A stretch of DNA of 64,000 nucleotides from positions 5,580,001 to 5,644,000 of the forward strand of contig NZ_CP089301.1 in assembly GCF_021227995.1 (NCBI RefSeq). The letters run 5' to 3'. Position 1 is the first letter of the stretch, and every line of letters starts with the position of its first letter. The stretch is from Novosphingobium kaempferiae (GTDB taxonomy: Bacteria > Pseudomonadota > Alphaproteobacteria > Sphingomonadales > Sphingomonadaceae). Under the pieces are notes generated by a model, which saw only the letters and a program-made list of their open reading frames with translations, was not told where the DNA came from and did no database searches. Shown here in pieces: positions 10,313 through 18,052 of the stretch. The translations under genes and the position numbers were made by a program.

Positions 10313-10759
10313 TCATGCGGGTACGATCTCGATGTTGGGATGGTCCGCGAAGACTTGCATCACCACGTCGAAATAGGTGGTGCCTGCGCCGCTCTCCAGC
10401 GCTGCCAGTTGATCAACGATGGGCGAGCCGTTGAACATCGTTCTCGTGTCCAGTCGTGCGCGCAGGAATGCGCAAGTCGCTTCCCGACCGAGCGCGGCGC
10501 GCGTAGCGGCCATGTCCTTCCAGACGATGCGCACAGGCTCGCGGCCTTCGATGGCGCCGTAGCCGCCGTAAAGCACGTCGTTTAATGCATCGAGACTTTC
10601 GGCCAGCTCCCATGCTTCCCGGGCCATGAGCAATCGGTTTATCTGAGCGTAGAACGACGCAATGTCGGTGATTGCGTTGCCGTCTATCTCGAACTGCTTG
10701 TGAGGGATTGCGCCTCCGTCGTCCCGGCTTTGCGATGCAGATGTCGTTTCAGGCTTCAA
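10313..10759 (-). CDS. Barstar-like ribonuclease inhibitor with TTG start
   Basis: Barstar family proteins bind and block barnase-type ribonucleases. The match is clear in GNAITDIASFYAQINRLLM, then WELAESLDALNDVLYGGYG, PVRIVWKDM and a C-terminal FADHPNIEIVP. The frame is open much further upstream, but that part lies inside the esterase gene. The likely start is the TTG at 10759-10757, four bases overlapping the esterase stop (TTGA) with AAGGAGGG just upstream, giving 148 residues. No ATG in the frame would keep the conserved N-terminus. No barnase-type toxin gene is visible nearby, so it is either an orphan immunity gene or has a different partner. Confidence 0.75.
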   Translation of the reverse strand: MKPETTSASQSRDDGGAIPHKQFEIDGNAITDIASFYAQINRLLMAREAWELAESLDALNDVLYGGYGAIEGREPVRIVWKDMAATRAALGREATCAFLRARLDTRTMFNGSPIVDQLAALESGAGTTYFDVVMQVFADHPNIEIVPA

Positions 10760-11793
10760 CTTGCCCTCCTTTGCGACAGGAAGAAGCGCATCATCTCCCG
10801 CGAGGCATTCGGCCCAAGCGGATCGGTGTAGGACGCGAAGGCGCTGCCGCCCGACCATTCATGGCCGCTTCCATGAATGGTCCAGTCCTCCAGCAGGATA
10901 TTCCCGCTCGACGAGCGATAGACCTTGCGGGTGAAGTCCCGGCCCCTGTCGGATTTGCCGTAGTAAGTGCGCGAAATCAGCGCGCCGGGTTGCGAGCGCT
11001 CCAGCGTGTTGAGGAACCCCGCGGCATTGGAGGGGTGGACGACGCGGTCCTCGTCGCCATGGAAGACGATGGTGGGCAGGGGGCGGGTTGCCCTGCCGGT
11101 CGATCTGGCCCGTCCCTCCCCGCGCATGGCCGCGAGCGCCGAGGGCAAAGTCCGGATCGTGCCGCGCGCGACGCCGGAATGGACGCCGACTGCGGTGAAC
11201 AGGTCCGGATAGGCGCTGCCGATGATCGCGGCAGCCGAACCGCCTGCTGAAATGCCCGCGATGAAGACCCGTTTCGGATTGCCTGCGGTAAGCGCGAGGA
11301 CATGGCGGGTCAGCGCTGCGATCAGCGCCGGTTCGCCCGCACCCCGCGTCTGGTTTCTTGGCCGATGCCAGTTCCAGCATCGCGCCAGGTTCGCCCGCTG
11401 AGACTGCTGCGGATAGAGCACGAGGCAACCCAGTTCATCGGCGAGTTCGTTCATGCCGGTTCCGGTCGCGAAGTCCGACGCGGTCTGCGAACAGCCGTGC
11501 AGCATGACGACGAGGGGAAGGTTGCGGCGCTTCGAGCCGCGCGGCGTGTACAACCGGAAGTGGATCGTGCCGTGCGCGCAGTCGAACTCATGCGCGCCGA
11601 AGGTTCCCGGCGCCGGGCGCGCTTGCCGAGTTGCCGCAGGCTTTCCGCTGAGGCGTCGGGGTGCTTTTGGTGATCTGGGTTTGGCGGGCGCTCGGGGCTC
11701 CAAGCCGCCCTGCATGGCGATCAGTGCCGACATTGGACGGCCCTTGCGAAGGAGGCGTGCTGCTTTCGAGAGAGTCTTTAAGAAATCGGCCAT
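10756..11793 (-). CDS. PHB depolymerase-family esterase
   Basis: 345 residues from ATG 11793 (AAGGCGC leader). After a basic, proline-rich N-terminal ~75 residues comes an alpha/beta hydrolase of the PhaZ/esterase family: oxyanion region VMLHGCSQTASDFA, nucleophile elbow GISAGGS, acid HGDEDRVV and histidine GSGHEWSGG. Such enzymes cleave polyhydroxybutyrate or feruloyl/acetyl esters. There is no convincing signal peptide, which favours an intracellular ester or storage-polymer substrate, though export is not excluded. It is translationally coupled to the downstream barstar-like gene. Confidence 0.85.
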   Translation of the reverse strand: MADFLKTLSKAARLLRKGRPMSALIAMQGGLEPRAPAKPRSPKAPRRLSGKPAATRQARPAPGTFGAHEFDCAHGTIHFRLYTPRGSKRRNLPLVVMLHGCSQTASDFATGTGMNELADELGCLVLYPQQSQRANLARCWNWHRPRNQTRGAGEPALIAALTRHVLALTAGNPKRVFIAGISAGGSAAAIIGSAYPDLFTAVGVHSGVARGTIRTLPSALAAMRGEGRARSTGRATRPLPTIVFHGDEDRVVHPSNAAGFLNTLERSQPGALISRTYYGKSDRGRDFTRKVYRSSSGNILLEDWTIHGSGHEWSGGSAFASYTDPLGPNASREMMRFFLSQRRAS

Positions 11794-11933
11794 TGCGCCT
11801 TGATTAGGCTTTCTTGCTTGCACTGAAGCGACAGAAGAGGCGAGCATCTCAGACCCGGAGCGGGATGTCACCCTTTGGCAGTAGACCTGCTGTTCTCCGC
11901 ATGGCGATGCTCGGGCATCCAGGATGGGCAAGC

Positions 11934-11985
11934 AGACGGGTCGCACCTGGGAACGGAAAATCGGCGGCGGAGCGTCTGATAAGGG
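11934..11985 (+). repeat. 52-bp intergenic element, copy 2
   Basis: Gap-free match to the elements at 8691-8742 and 30288-30339 (inverted). It lies in the 350-bp stretch 11794-12144, between the esterase start and the end of the unknown gene at 12145, where I see no credible gene. A 125-codon open frame there has no family resemblance and is best ignored. Confidence 0.5.
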
Positions 11986-12144
11986 GCGAGCCTGCGGGAC
12001 GGCAGACACTCGCCCCATCCAAGCCGTTCGACAGAGATCCTGGAACGCCCGGCAGAGGACATTCAGGTTGCCACTGGGGCGGGGATGAAGCCGCCATTCC
12101 TGAGGACAGCGGCGAACGCCGGCTTTCGAAGATGAACCAAAAAA

Positions 12145-13626
12145 TCAAGTCACCGCGCGAGCTTCTATCTCTACTCTCCCATCGTTACTGAGCAACTTCC
12201 TCATGCTTGGATGAGGGCCGACCTGATCGAGCAGAAGATTAACACCCTCTGTTTGTAGAGGGCCTAGATAAAAGCCGTATTTGCGAGCAAGCGGCAGCGC
12301 GCCGCGCTCCTGAGTAGCTCGAATCCCCTCTTCTCCGAGCGCGGCCTCTACGCGTGCCGAAAGCATCCGTTCGATCATCTTGCTCCGGAGATGATCAATG
12401 CTCGTCGATACCAGAAAGCCGATGCCTGGGGTCAATTTTATCGCGTCAGTAGCGTAACCCAACATGAGGTCGCTGAGCATCTTGTAACCTATATATCTGC
12501 GCTTCATACGCAGTGCAGGCCCCATATATTTGGCCAGCGCTTTTACATAGTCTGTTCGGATTTTATAGGCAGTTTCAAAGTCACCGCCATTGGCGAAAAG
12601 CTCAAGCGCTGCGACATATCCGTTTCGGCTCTCGCGGACCTCATCGTCGCTATCGATGCTACGCACGAATCGGAAGTCTGTGCCGAACTCGATATCTGCA
12701 GGTAACGATACGATGAGCTGGTTGAACCGTGCGATGTGCGCATGGTCAATCTCGATCTCTTGGATATTCTCCCGGGGAGCCAAATCAGGAAAGACACTTA
12801 CAAGCGCCGTCGATACGCCAACGTCGCGGGGCGCATCAGGCTTTGTCGGATTTGACCGTATCGAGTGTCCTGCCCCAGCAGCATAGGCGAAATGATAGGC
12901 CTCGTTTGCGATGTTCATGAGAACGGTAACGCGGTCATATCCCGGGAAGCGCACCAGGCGATCTGTCGGAATCCTAATCGCGCCTAATGCGCTCGGGTCG
13001 ATGTCTCGTTGCGCGACATGTCGCCATGCATATTCTTCCCACAAGGAACGGGCAGCATCAAAACTGTCCTTGTCGATCGCATCGTCGAACATTCGGAAGA
13101 CGGCATCAAAGTCCTCTCCGTTTTCACGAGGGATGACAGAATCCCGCTCTCGGCCCGGAAGCGCGGCGAGGCGGGCCATAAGCAGATAAAACAGGTGTCC
13201 CATATTCTTGTCTGCAGGCCAAGGTTGCGTATCCTGACGCACGCGCTGAGAGAGATAATCGAGTTGACGCCGCAAGCGGGGCCAGTCTTTCGTCTCGGTG
13301 ATCGACCGATGTGAACGGACGCGTTCCGCCGTCTTCATGATACCTTGAGCGAGGTCCGCATCTCGGTTGCGGGAGAAAAGCCGGGCCACACCGGTCGTTA
13401 GCATGGCGCCGAGCAGCGATTTGTCTATGTTCTGGATGTCAGGAACCAACAGTGGGTTCGCGACGAGGTAGCCGTCATTTATCAGCAACTGTCTGCCGTA
13501 GATCGCCGAAGTGACGAGTTGTTGGCGAAGTGCCCTTAAATCGAGAGGGTTGGGCCAGGGATATCGGTCAACGACATCGTCAAGTGTACCATAGTAGGTA
13601 ACCTGACGCTGGAACCCACTGAACAT
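12145..13626 (-). CDS. Unknown protein, longer paralogue of a tandem pair
   Basis: 493 residues, family not recognised. It has no signal peptide; it looks mostly alpha-helical with one hydrophobic stretch near the C-terminus (TPGIGFLVSTSIDHL). It is paralogous to the neighbour at 13651-14748 over most of that protein's length: TYYGTLDDVVDRYPW versus TYLGEFDDVVDRFPW, LLINDGYLVANPLLV versus GLLNDGYLASQPILL, and MNIANEAYHFAYA and LVSVFPDLA match NIIYHLNFAAT and ISIFPSAIA. The C-terminal ~130 residues are unique. Base composition is visibly poorer in GC than the surroundings, suggesting acquisition by transfer. The gap between the two genes is 24 bp, so they likely form an operon. Confidence 0.72.
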   Translation of the reverse strand: MFSGFQRQVTYYGTLDDVVDRYPWPNPLDLRALRQQLVTSAIYGRQLLINDGYLVANPLLVPDIQNIDKSLLGAMLTTGVARLFSRNRDADLAQGIMKTAERVRSHRSITETKDWPRLRRQLDYLSQRVRQDTQPWPADKNMGHLFYLLMARLAALPGRERDSVIPRENGEDFDAVFRMFDDAIDKDSFDAARSLWEEYAWRHVAQRDIDPSALGAIRIPTDRLVRFPGYDRVTVLMNIANEAYHFAYAAGAGHSIRSNPTKPDAPRDVGVSTALVSVFPDLAPRENIQEIEIDHAHIARFNQLIVSLPADIEFGTDFRFVRSIDSDDEVRESRNGYVAALELFANGGDFETAYKIRTDYVKALAKYMGPALRMKRRYIGYKMLSDLMLGYATDAIKLTPGIGFLVSTSIDHLRSKMIERMLSARVEAALGEEGIRATQERGALPLARKYGFYLGPLQTEGVNLLLDQVGPHPSMRKLLSNDGRVEIEARAVT

Positions 13627-13650
13627 CGTTCGCCCCCAAACGAGAATCTC

Positions 13651-14748
13651 TTAAGTTCTTAGAATATCATGTGCCTGCTCCCGCGATACAAAAATCGAGC
13701 AAATCGAGCTATTATTCGATTTTCTGAAATCTTTGAAATTAAAGCAGGCAAGAATGGTTGAGCTATCAGCAAAATGAGGTTGAAGTACGAAGGCCGGAGC
13801 CACGGGAATACCGTCATCTCGGGAAAAAGGCACTAGAGCTGCCCGGTAGGCGGCCTGTGTATTCTCATCAAGCGGGCTGCGTAAAAATGCCCGGCGTATC
13901 CTCGACAAATTATGCTCCGGATTTGCAAGCGCATCGACAAGGCCATGAACCAATTCTTTTGCGATTGCGGATGGAAAAATGGAAATGTGCAGGGACGTCG
14001 GCATGCGCTCCATGCCAAGTAATCCCGAAGTATTATGGTTCAACAAGGTTGAAGCAAAAGCGCCATCCACCCTTTCGAGGGCTAGCGTAGCGGCAAAGTT
14101 CAGATGATAGATGATATTGCCCAGAACCATCGCGTCGTTCCGAGCTTCAAGATCGATCTCACGCGCGCGTACTGCCAAGGCAAGTAGGGCTTCCAATTGG
14201 GTGCGAGGCGCAAAGGGGTGCTCCTCAAGGAGCTCGATGAACCGCCGAAGTTGCAATGATGGAAAGCTTAGGGACGCCATCTGATCTGAGACAGGAGCGC
14301 TCTCCAGATGGGCGGCGGCGCGCAGCGCCAGCTGTCTAAAGCCAGGTGTCAAATCCGCTTTGGGCCAAGGCGCCGGTGACAAACGATCCAATTTTTCGGC
14401 GATCTCGACCCAATCCGGGGCTGCAATACGCGCGGCATGGCTGACTACACCGCTGGCAGCTCGCTGCTCAATCGAACGGCTCGGGCGACCCGCTGCAGAA
14501 AGCACCCGGAGAAAGCCAGTTTCGAGCATCCGACACAGAAGGCTGTTGGTGTTGCCCGCCATCTCAAGAAGAATGGGTTGGCTGGCAAGATAGCCGTCGT
14601 TAAGGAGCCCAATGCTGGTGCCAAGCAGATGGCGCAAGAGAATGGAATCGACGGCATCGAGGGCACGCTCTGACGCCCAGGGAAATCGATCTACCACATC
14701 ATCAAATTCGCCAAGATAGGTCGGTGGGGTTAAAGAAAATTCGGCCAT
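13651..14748 (-). CDS. Unknown protein, shorter paralogue of a tandem pair
   Basis: 365 residues, family not recognised, first gene of the pair by transcription. It starts MAEFSLTPPTYLGEFDDVVDRFPWASE and shares the N-terminal DDVVDRxPW and LLNDGYLxxxPxLL motifs and later blocks with the downstream 493-residue protein, but stops about 130 residues earlier. The last 40 residues include FNFKDFRKSNNSSICSIFVSREQ. There are no membrane segments or obvious catalytic motifs. Lower GC than the flanks, with gene debris on the upstream side. A two-gene accessory module is likely; its function cannot be inferred. Confidence 0.7.
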   Translation of the reverse strand: MAEFSLTPPTYLGEFDDVVDRFPWASERALDAVDSILLRHLLGTSIGLLNDGYLASQPILLEMAGNTNSLLCRMLETGFLRVLSAAGRPSRSIEQRAASGVVSHAARIAAPDWVEIAEKLDRLSPAPWPKADLTPGFRQLALRAAAHLESAPVSDQMASLSFPSLQLRRFIELLEEHPFAPRTQLEALLALAVRAREIDLEARNDAMVLGNIIYHLNFAATLALERVDGAFASTLLNHNTSGLLGMERMPTSLHISIFPSAIAKELVHGLVDALANPEHNLSRIRRAFLRSPLDENTQAAYRAALVPFSRDDGIPVAPAFVLQPHFADSSTILACFNFKDFRKSNNSSICSIFVSREQAHDILRT

Positions 14749-15261
14749 GACCCATTAGGGCACCGATACCGATCTCGAGCAAGTCTGTTGGTCCAGCACG
14801 GACAGATGGCAGCTTTTTCGGCGGGCGAATAACGCCTCCTGCCTCAAAGCGGTAGTTCATACCATGGATGGTGAACGGCGTTAGTTGCTCGCGAGCTGCC
14901 GGTTGCGGAACGTCAGGTTCAGAGCCGGAATATCCGGATAGCAGTCGCTCATACGGGTCGGCTTCCGCCCCTTCGCCGCCGTTCAGATGATGATTTTCAC
15001 TCCTTGGGTGCGGACCGGCCTCTTTTCCAACTTGGCCGACTAACAGTGCCCGATAGGCCAATATCCTCTGTGTATTGAACTGATGCAGTGGATGCGCGAG
15101 CACGGCATCAAGGTGCCCCACCCCCAAGCGCGACCTCAACCGCGTGATACCGAGACGATGCGCGAAGTGATCGAGGCGCTGCGCAGTCGGAAGGACGATA
15201 CGGGCGTGGATGACCACGGCTTTTCGGCCTGACAATCATTTGTCGGAGAAGCGCGACGTTC
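14749..15261. other. Gene-poor stretch with possible gene debris
   Basis: No convincing complete gene. On the plus strand a frame ending at 15232 encodes about 55 residues (ELMQWMREHGIKVPHPQAR, then ETMREVIEALRSRKDD) with no good start and could be the tail of a lost gene. On the minus strand AAGGAGTG near 15000 is followed by a five-codon frame, and an in-frame ATG (about 14955) leads a 23-codon ORF. These look like remnants next to a transferred segment; identity unknown. Confidence 0.3.
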
Positions 15262-16332
15262 CTACGGCACGGGGGTGAACCCCGTTGCTGACGCTTTCGC
15301 CCAGCGCATCAGCTTGACCTCCGCGGCCTGCCCCTCGGGCGAGCGGGAGTTGACGGCAAGGTAGTAGAGACCTTGTCCCAACGGCTGGAGGCCGACGTCA
15401 GCCTTGCTGTTCCATCCCCGAATACCCGATGCCGGATGCTCCAGCCCATCGCGTGACAGAGGCAGTACGAGCCCCTGCTCTTCCTTGTCACCATTCTTGC
15501 CCGGGACGCCCGACAGGGCCCTGCGAGCCGGTTGGGCAAGCGCGTCTATCGCGAACAGCGAGTAGTTCGGAAACGAGGGTTTGGACCCCGTATAGACACC
15601 CATGAACCATCGTTTCAGGGTTTCATCGTAAGCGAGGTTTTGTACGCCGTAGCGCGTGTTGCCCGTCCTCACGAACACCTTGGTGCGCGGGCGCAGAGGG
15701 CCCTGCCGATGCGGCGGCCCTTCTTCAAGCGGGCGTGCGTGGCGAGCCCAGTCGCCCGCGTCGTACTGAAGCAGAACCTGATGATCGTTGTCGCTGCGCG
15801 CGTTGTCGCCGTAGATGCCGTAGGCTACCGTCAGGTAGTGCCGCCCATCGGCGCGCCCGAACGCCGGACCGAACGCCACTCCGTCGATGCCAGAACAACC
15901 GTAGCGATGGCCGGGCGCGGCATAGTCGCGGGTCACTTCGGGAAGGTAGACGGTCCGCAGGATATCGCTGCCCTGTGCCGGAATGCCGATCCGGTCGATG
16001 CGGCCGCCGTCGATGACCGCGATGTAGAACGCGTCCTGCTTGCCATACTCCAGCGAGCCGTAGACCTTGCCATCCGCCTCGTTGAAGTCGAGATCACCCA
16101 GGTGGCCCGTCCAGCCGACGAGCGTTCCCACCAACCTCCCCCGGAAATCGTATTTCGCCAGCATGTTGGTGAACGAATAGTAGATGTATCCGCTTTTGCG
16201 ATCCACGGCGATGCCCTGAACGTGGCCCGACTTAAACGGGCCGGCCAGTTGGCGCTTGGGAAAGACCGGATCGGGTGTAGCCGCAGCAGGGGCGGCAACG
16301 GCAAGCAGGGTAGAGATCAGCAGACGTCTCAT
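15262..16332 (-). CDS. Secreted propeller-like protein of phosphatase locus
   Basis: 356 residues with a signal peptide (MRRLLISTLLAVAAPAAATP). The mature protein shows repeated beta motifs of the type GHVQGIAVDRKSGYIYYSFT, GDLDFNEADGKVYGSLEY and VQNLAYDETLKRWFMGVYTG, as in beta-propeller proteins (phytase-like, esterase-like or SMP-type). The start has GGGAG nine bases upstream. It is the last gene of a minus-strand unit, 24 bp after PhoD, so it is probably co-expressed with the phosphatase. A periplasmic role in phosphate-ester use is an inference from context; no catalytic residues can be assigned. Confidence 0.75.
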   Translation of the reverse strand: MRRLLISTLLAVAAPAAATPDPVFPKRQLAGPFKSGHVQGIAVDRKSGYIYYSFTNMLAKYDFRGRLVGTLVGWTGHLGDLDFNEADGKVYGSLEYGKQDAFYIAVIDGGRIDRIGIPAQGSDILRTVYLPEVTRDYAAPGHRYGCSGIDGVAFGPAFGRADGRHYLTVAYGIYGDNARSDNDHQVLLQYDAGDWARHARPLEEGPPHRQGPLRPRTKVFVRTGNTRYGVQNLAYDETLKRWFMGVYTGSKPSFPNYSLFAIDALAQPARRALSGVPGKNGDKEEQGLVLPLSRDGLEHPASGIRGWNSKADVGLQPLGQGLYYLAVNSRSPEGQAAEVKLMRWAKASATGFTPVP

Positions 16333-16356
16333 GCGGATGGGCTCCCGGTGCCGTGG

Positions 16357-17985
16357 TCAGGCGGAGAAGACGCGGCGACCGCGCTCGACCGACATGCGAT
16401 GCGTGCCGGACAGGGCGAGGTCTGGCTGTTGCACGGTGCGCATGAACAGCCATTCGCCGGTGACGCGTTCCGGGGTGACGTCGATCATCATGTAACCGCG
16501 CCGGCTGGTGTCGGCGAACTTCATCTCCGGGTTGGCCGCGATGAAGCCGGCCGCCGCGATCGCGGGATCGACGCCAAGGTCACCTTCCATGCCGCCCGAA
16601 GTCACCGCCTGCCCGGCGAACTCAACGCCTGCCGCCTTGCCGTCCTCAACCAGCGCATAGGCCCATGCGTTGTGGCTGTCGCCGGCGAGCATGACGAGAT
16701 CGGCGTCAGCCTGCTGCGCCGCATTGAGCAGCCGCGCGCGGGCGGCGGGGTAGCCGTCCCAGCGATCCATCCAGAGCGGCAGGCCGAGCGCTGCGGCGCG
16801 CACGCCGTTGCGGTAGCGATCGACGGTGCCCTTCTTCGCGTCCGGCTTGAGCCAGTCGGTGATCTGGCGGGGCATCACGGTGCGGCCGATGATCGTGCCC
16901 ATGCCCACGAGTTGCCACGCGGTCGTCCGGGCGTTCGCCCTGAAGGCATGCGAAAGCCAGCTTTCCTGCGTCGTGCCCAGCATCGTCAGCGAGGGATCCT
17001 GCCAAGGACCGTCGCGGAAGGCCTTCAGCGCGTCGGGGTCGCCGGACTTGAACGCGGCGTTGATGTCGATCGGCCTGGTGCGGGCGAGCAGGCGGGATTC
17101 GGTGCGATAGAGCGTCGCCAGTGTGCCGATCGTGTAAGCCTTCCACGGCTCGTCCGACACCGGCATCCATTCGCGATAGACCTGCATCGCGGCGGCCCGG
17201 CGGATGTCCCAGGCGCCTTCCCTGTCGCTCTGGTGGTTGGCTGCGCCGCCTTCCCAGCTGTCGTTAGAGGATTCGTGGTCATCCCACAGCGCCACCATGG
17301 GCGCCTGCCGGTGCAAGCTCTGGAGGTCTGGATCGGCGCGGTAACAGGCGTAGCGCAGGCGATAGTCCGCGACCGCGAGGATTTCGTGGTCCGGCTCCAG
17401 CGTGCGCCCGTCGATGCCGGTGACCAGATTCACCGTCGCATTGCCGTTCTCATAGATATAGTCGCCCACGTGCAGCCACAGGTCGAGGTCGTCGCGCGCG
17501 GAGGCATGGGCATAGGCGTTGAAGCGGCCGTAAGGGAAGTTGGAGCAGGAAAACACGCCGAGGCCGAAGCGCCTGACGTCGCCCACCGGCAGGGTCTTGG
17601 TCCGGCCGACCGGCGACTTGCTGCCGTCCGGCGCGACGAAGCGATACCAGTATACGGTGCCGGGGCTGAGGCCGTCGACGGTGACCTTCGCGGTCCAGTC
17701 GCGATAGCCGCCGGTCCGTACCGAACCCGCAGGGACGGGCCTGGTGAACGCGGCATCCAGCGCGATCTCGGCATCAAGGCGCACGCTGTCCGCGTCGGTG
17801 GACGGCACGTAGCGCGTCCACAGCAGCATGGAATCCGAACCCGGCTCGCCGCTGGCGACGCCATGCGTGAAGCCCTGCGCCGCCAGCATCCCGGCCGCGA
17901 GCGCCCGGCCCGCGGGCAACATGAGCGCGCCGAGCCCGAGCCCGGCGCCAAGCACGAGCGAGCGGCGATCCGTCGTCAGAACCAT
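16357..17985 (-). CDS. phoD: PhoD-family alkaline phosphatase/phosphodiesterase
   Basis: 542 residues exported by the Tat route (TTDRRSLVLGAGLGLGALML, twin Arg then a hydrophobic run). PhoD enzymes are Ca/Fe-dependent phosphomonoesterase/phosphodiesterases of the periplasm. Family motifs are seen in order: SGEPGSDSMLLWTRY, a PhoD N-domain ending VYWYRFV, then GVFSCSNFPYGRFNAY, WLHVGDYIYE, ALWDDHESSND and LAGDSHNAWAY. GGAG lies nine bases before the ATG. It sits between a TonB receptor (67 bp upstream) and a secreted propeller-like protein (24 bp downstream), making a phosphate-scavenging unit. Confidence 0.93.
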   Translation of the reverse strand: MVLTTDRRSLVLGAGLGLGALMLPAGRALAAGMLAAQGFTHGVASGEPGSDSMLLWTRYVPSTDADSVRLDAEIALDAAFTRPVPAGSVRTGGYRDWTAKVTVDGLSPGTVYWYRFVAPDGSKSPVGRTKTLPVGDVRRFGLGVFSCSNFPYGRFNAYAHASARDDLDLWLHVGDYIYENGNATVNLVTGIDGRTLEPDHEILAVADYRLRYACYRADPDLQSLHRQAPMVALWDDHESSNDSWEGGAANHQSDREGAWDIRRAAAMQVYREWMPVSDEPWKAYTIGTLATLYRTESRLLARTRPIDINAAFKSGDPDALKAFRDGPWQDPSLTMLGTTQESWLSHAFRANARTTAWQLVGMGTIIGRTVMPRQITDWLKPDAKKGTVDRYRNGVRAAALGLPLWMDRWDGYPAARARLLNAAQQADADLVMLAGDSHNAWAYALVEDGKAAGVEFAGQAVTSGGMEGDLGVDPAIAAAGFIAANPEMKFADTSRRGYMMIDVTPERVTGEWLFMRTVQQPDLALSGTHRMSVERGRRVFSA

Positions 17986-18052
17986 GAAAATCGTCTCCGG
18001 TAAGGAATAAGGGCTCCCCCGCGCGAAAGCCGCGCGGGGGAGCAGGGGCAGA

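Noticed and set aside
11814..12191. 125-codon plus-strand ORF
   Set aside because: No homology pattern, overlaps the end of the unknown minus-strand gene and includes a 52-bp repeat element; likely spurious.
15081..15232. Complete small plus-strand gene
   Set aside because: The frame lacks a convincing start or ribosome site and looks like the tail of a lost gene.
14702..15235. 177-codon minus-strand ORF
   Set aside because: No domain resemblance and it overlaps the start of the paralogue gene in another frame; probably random.
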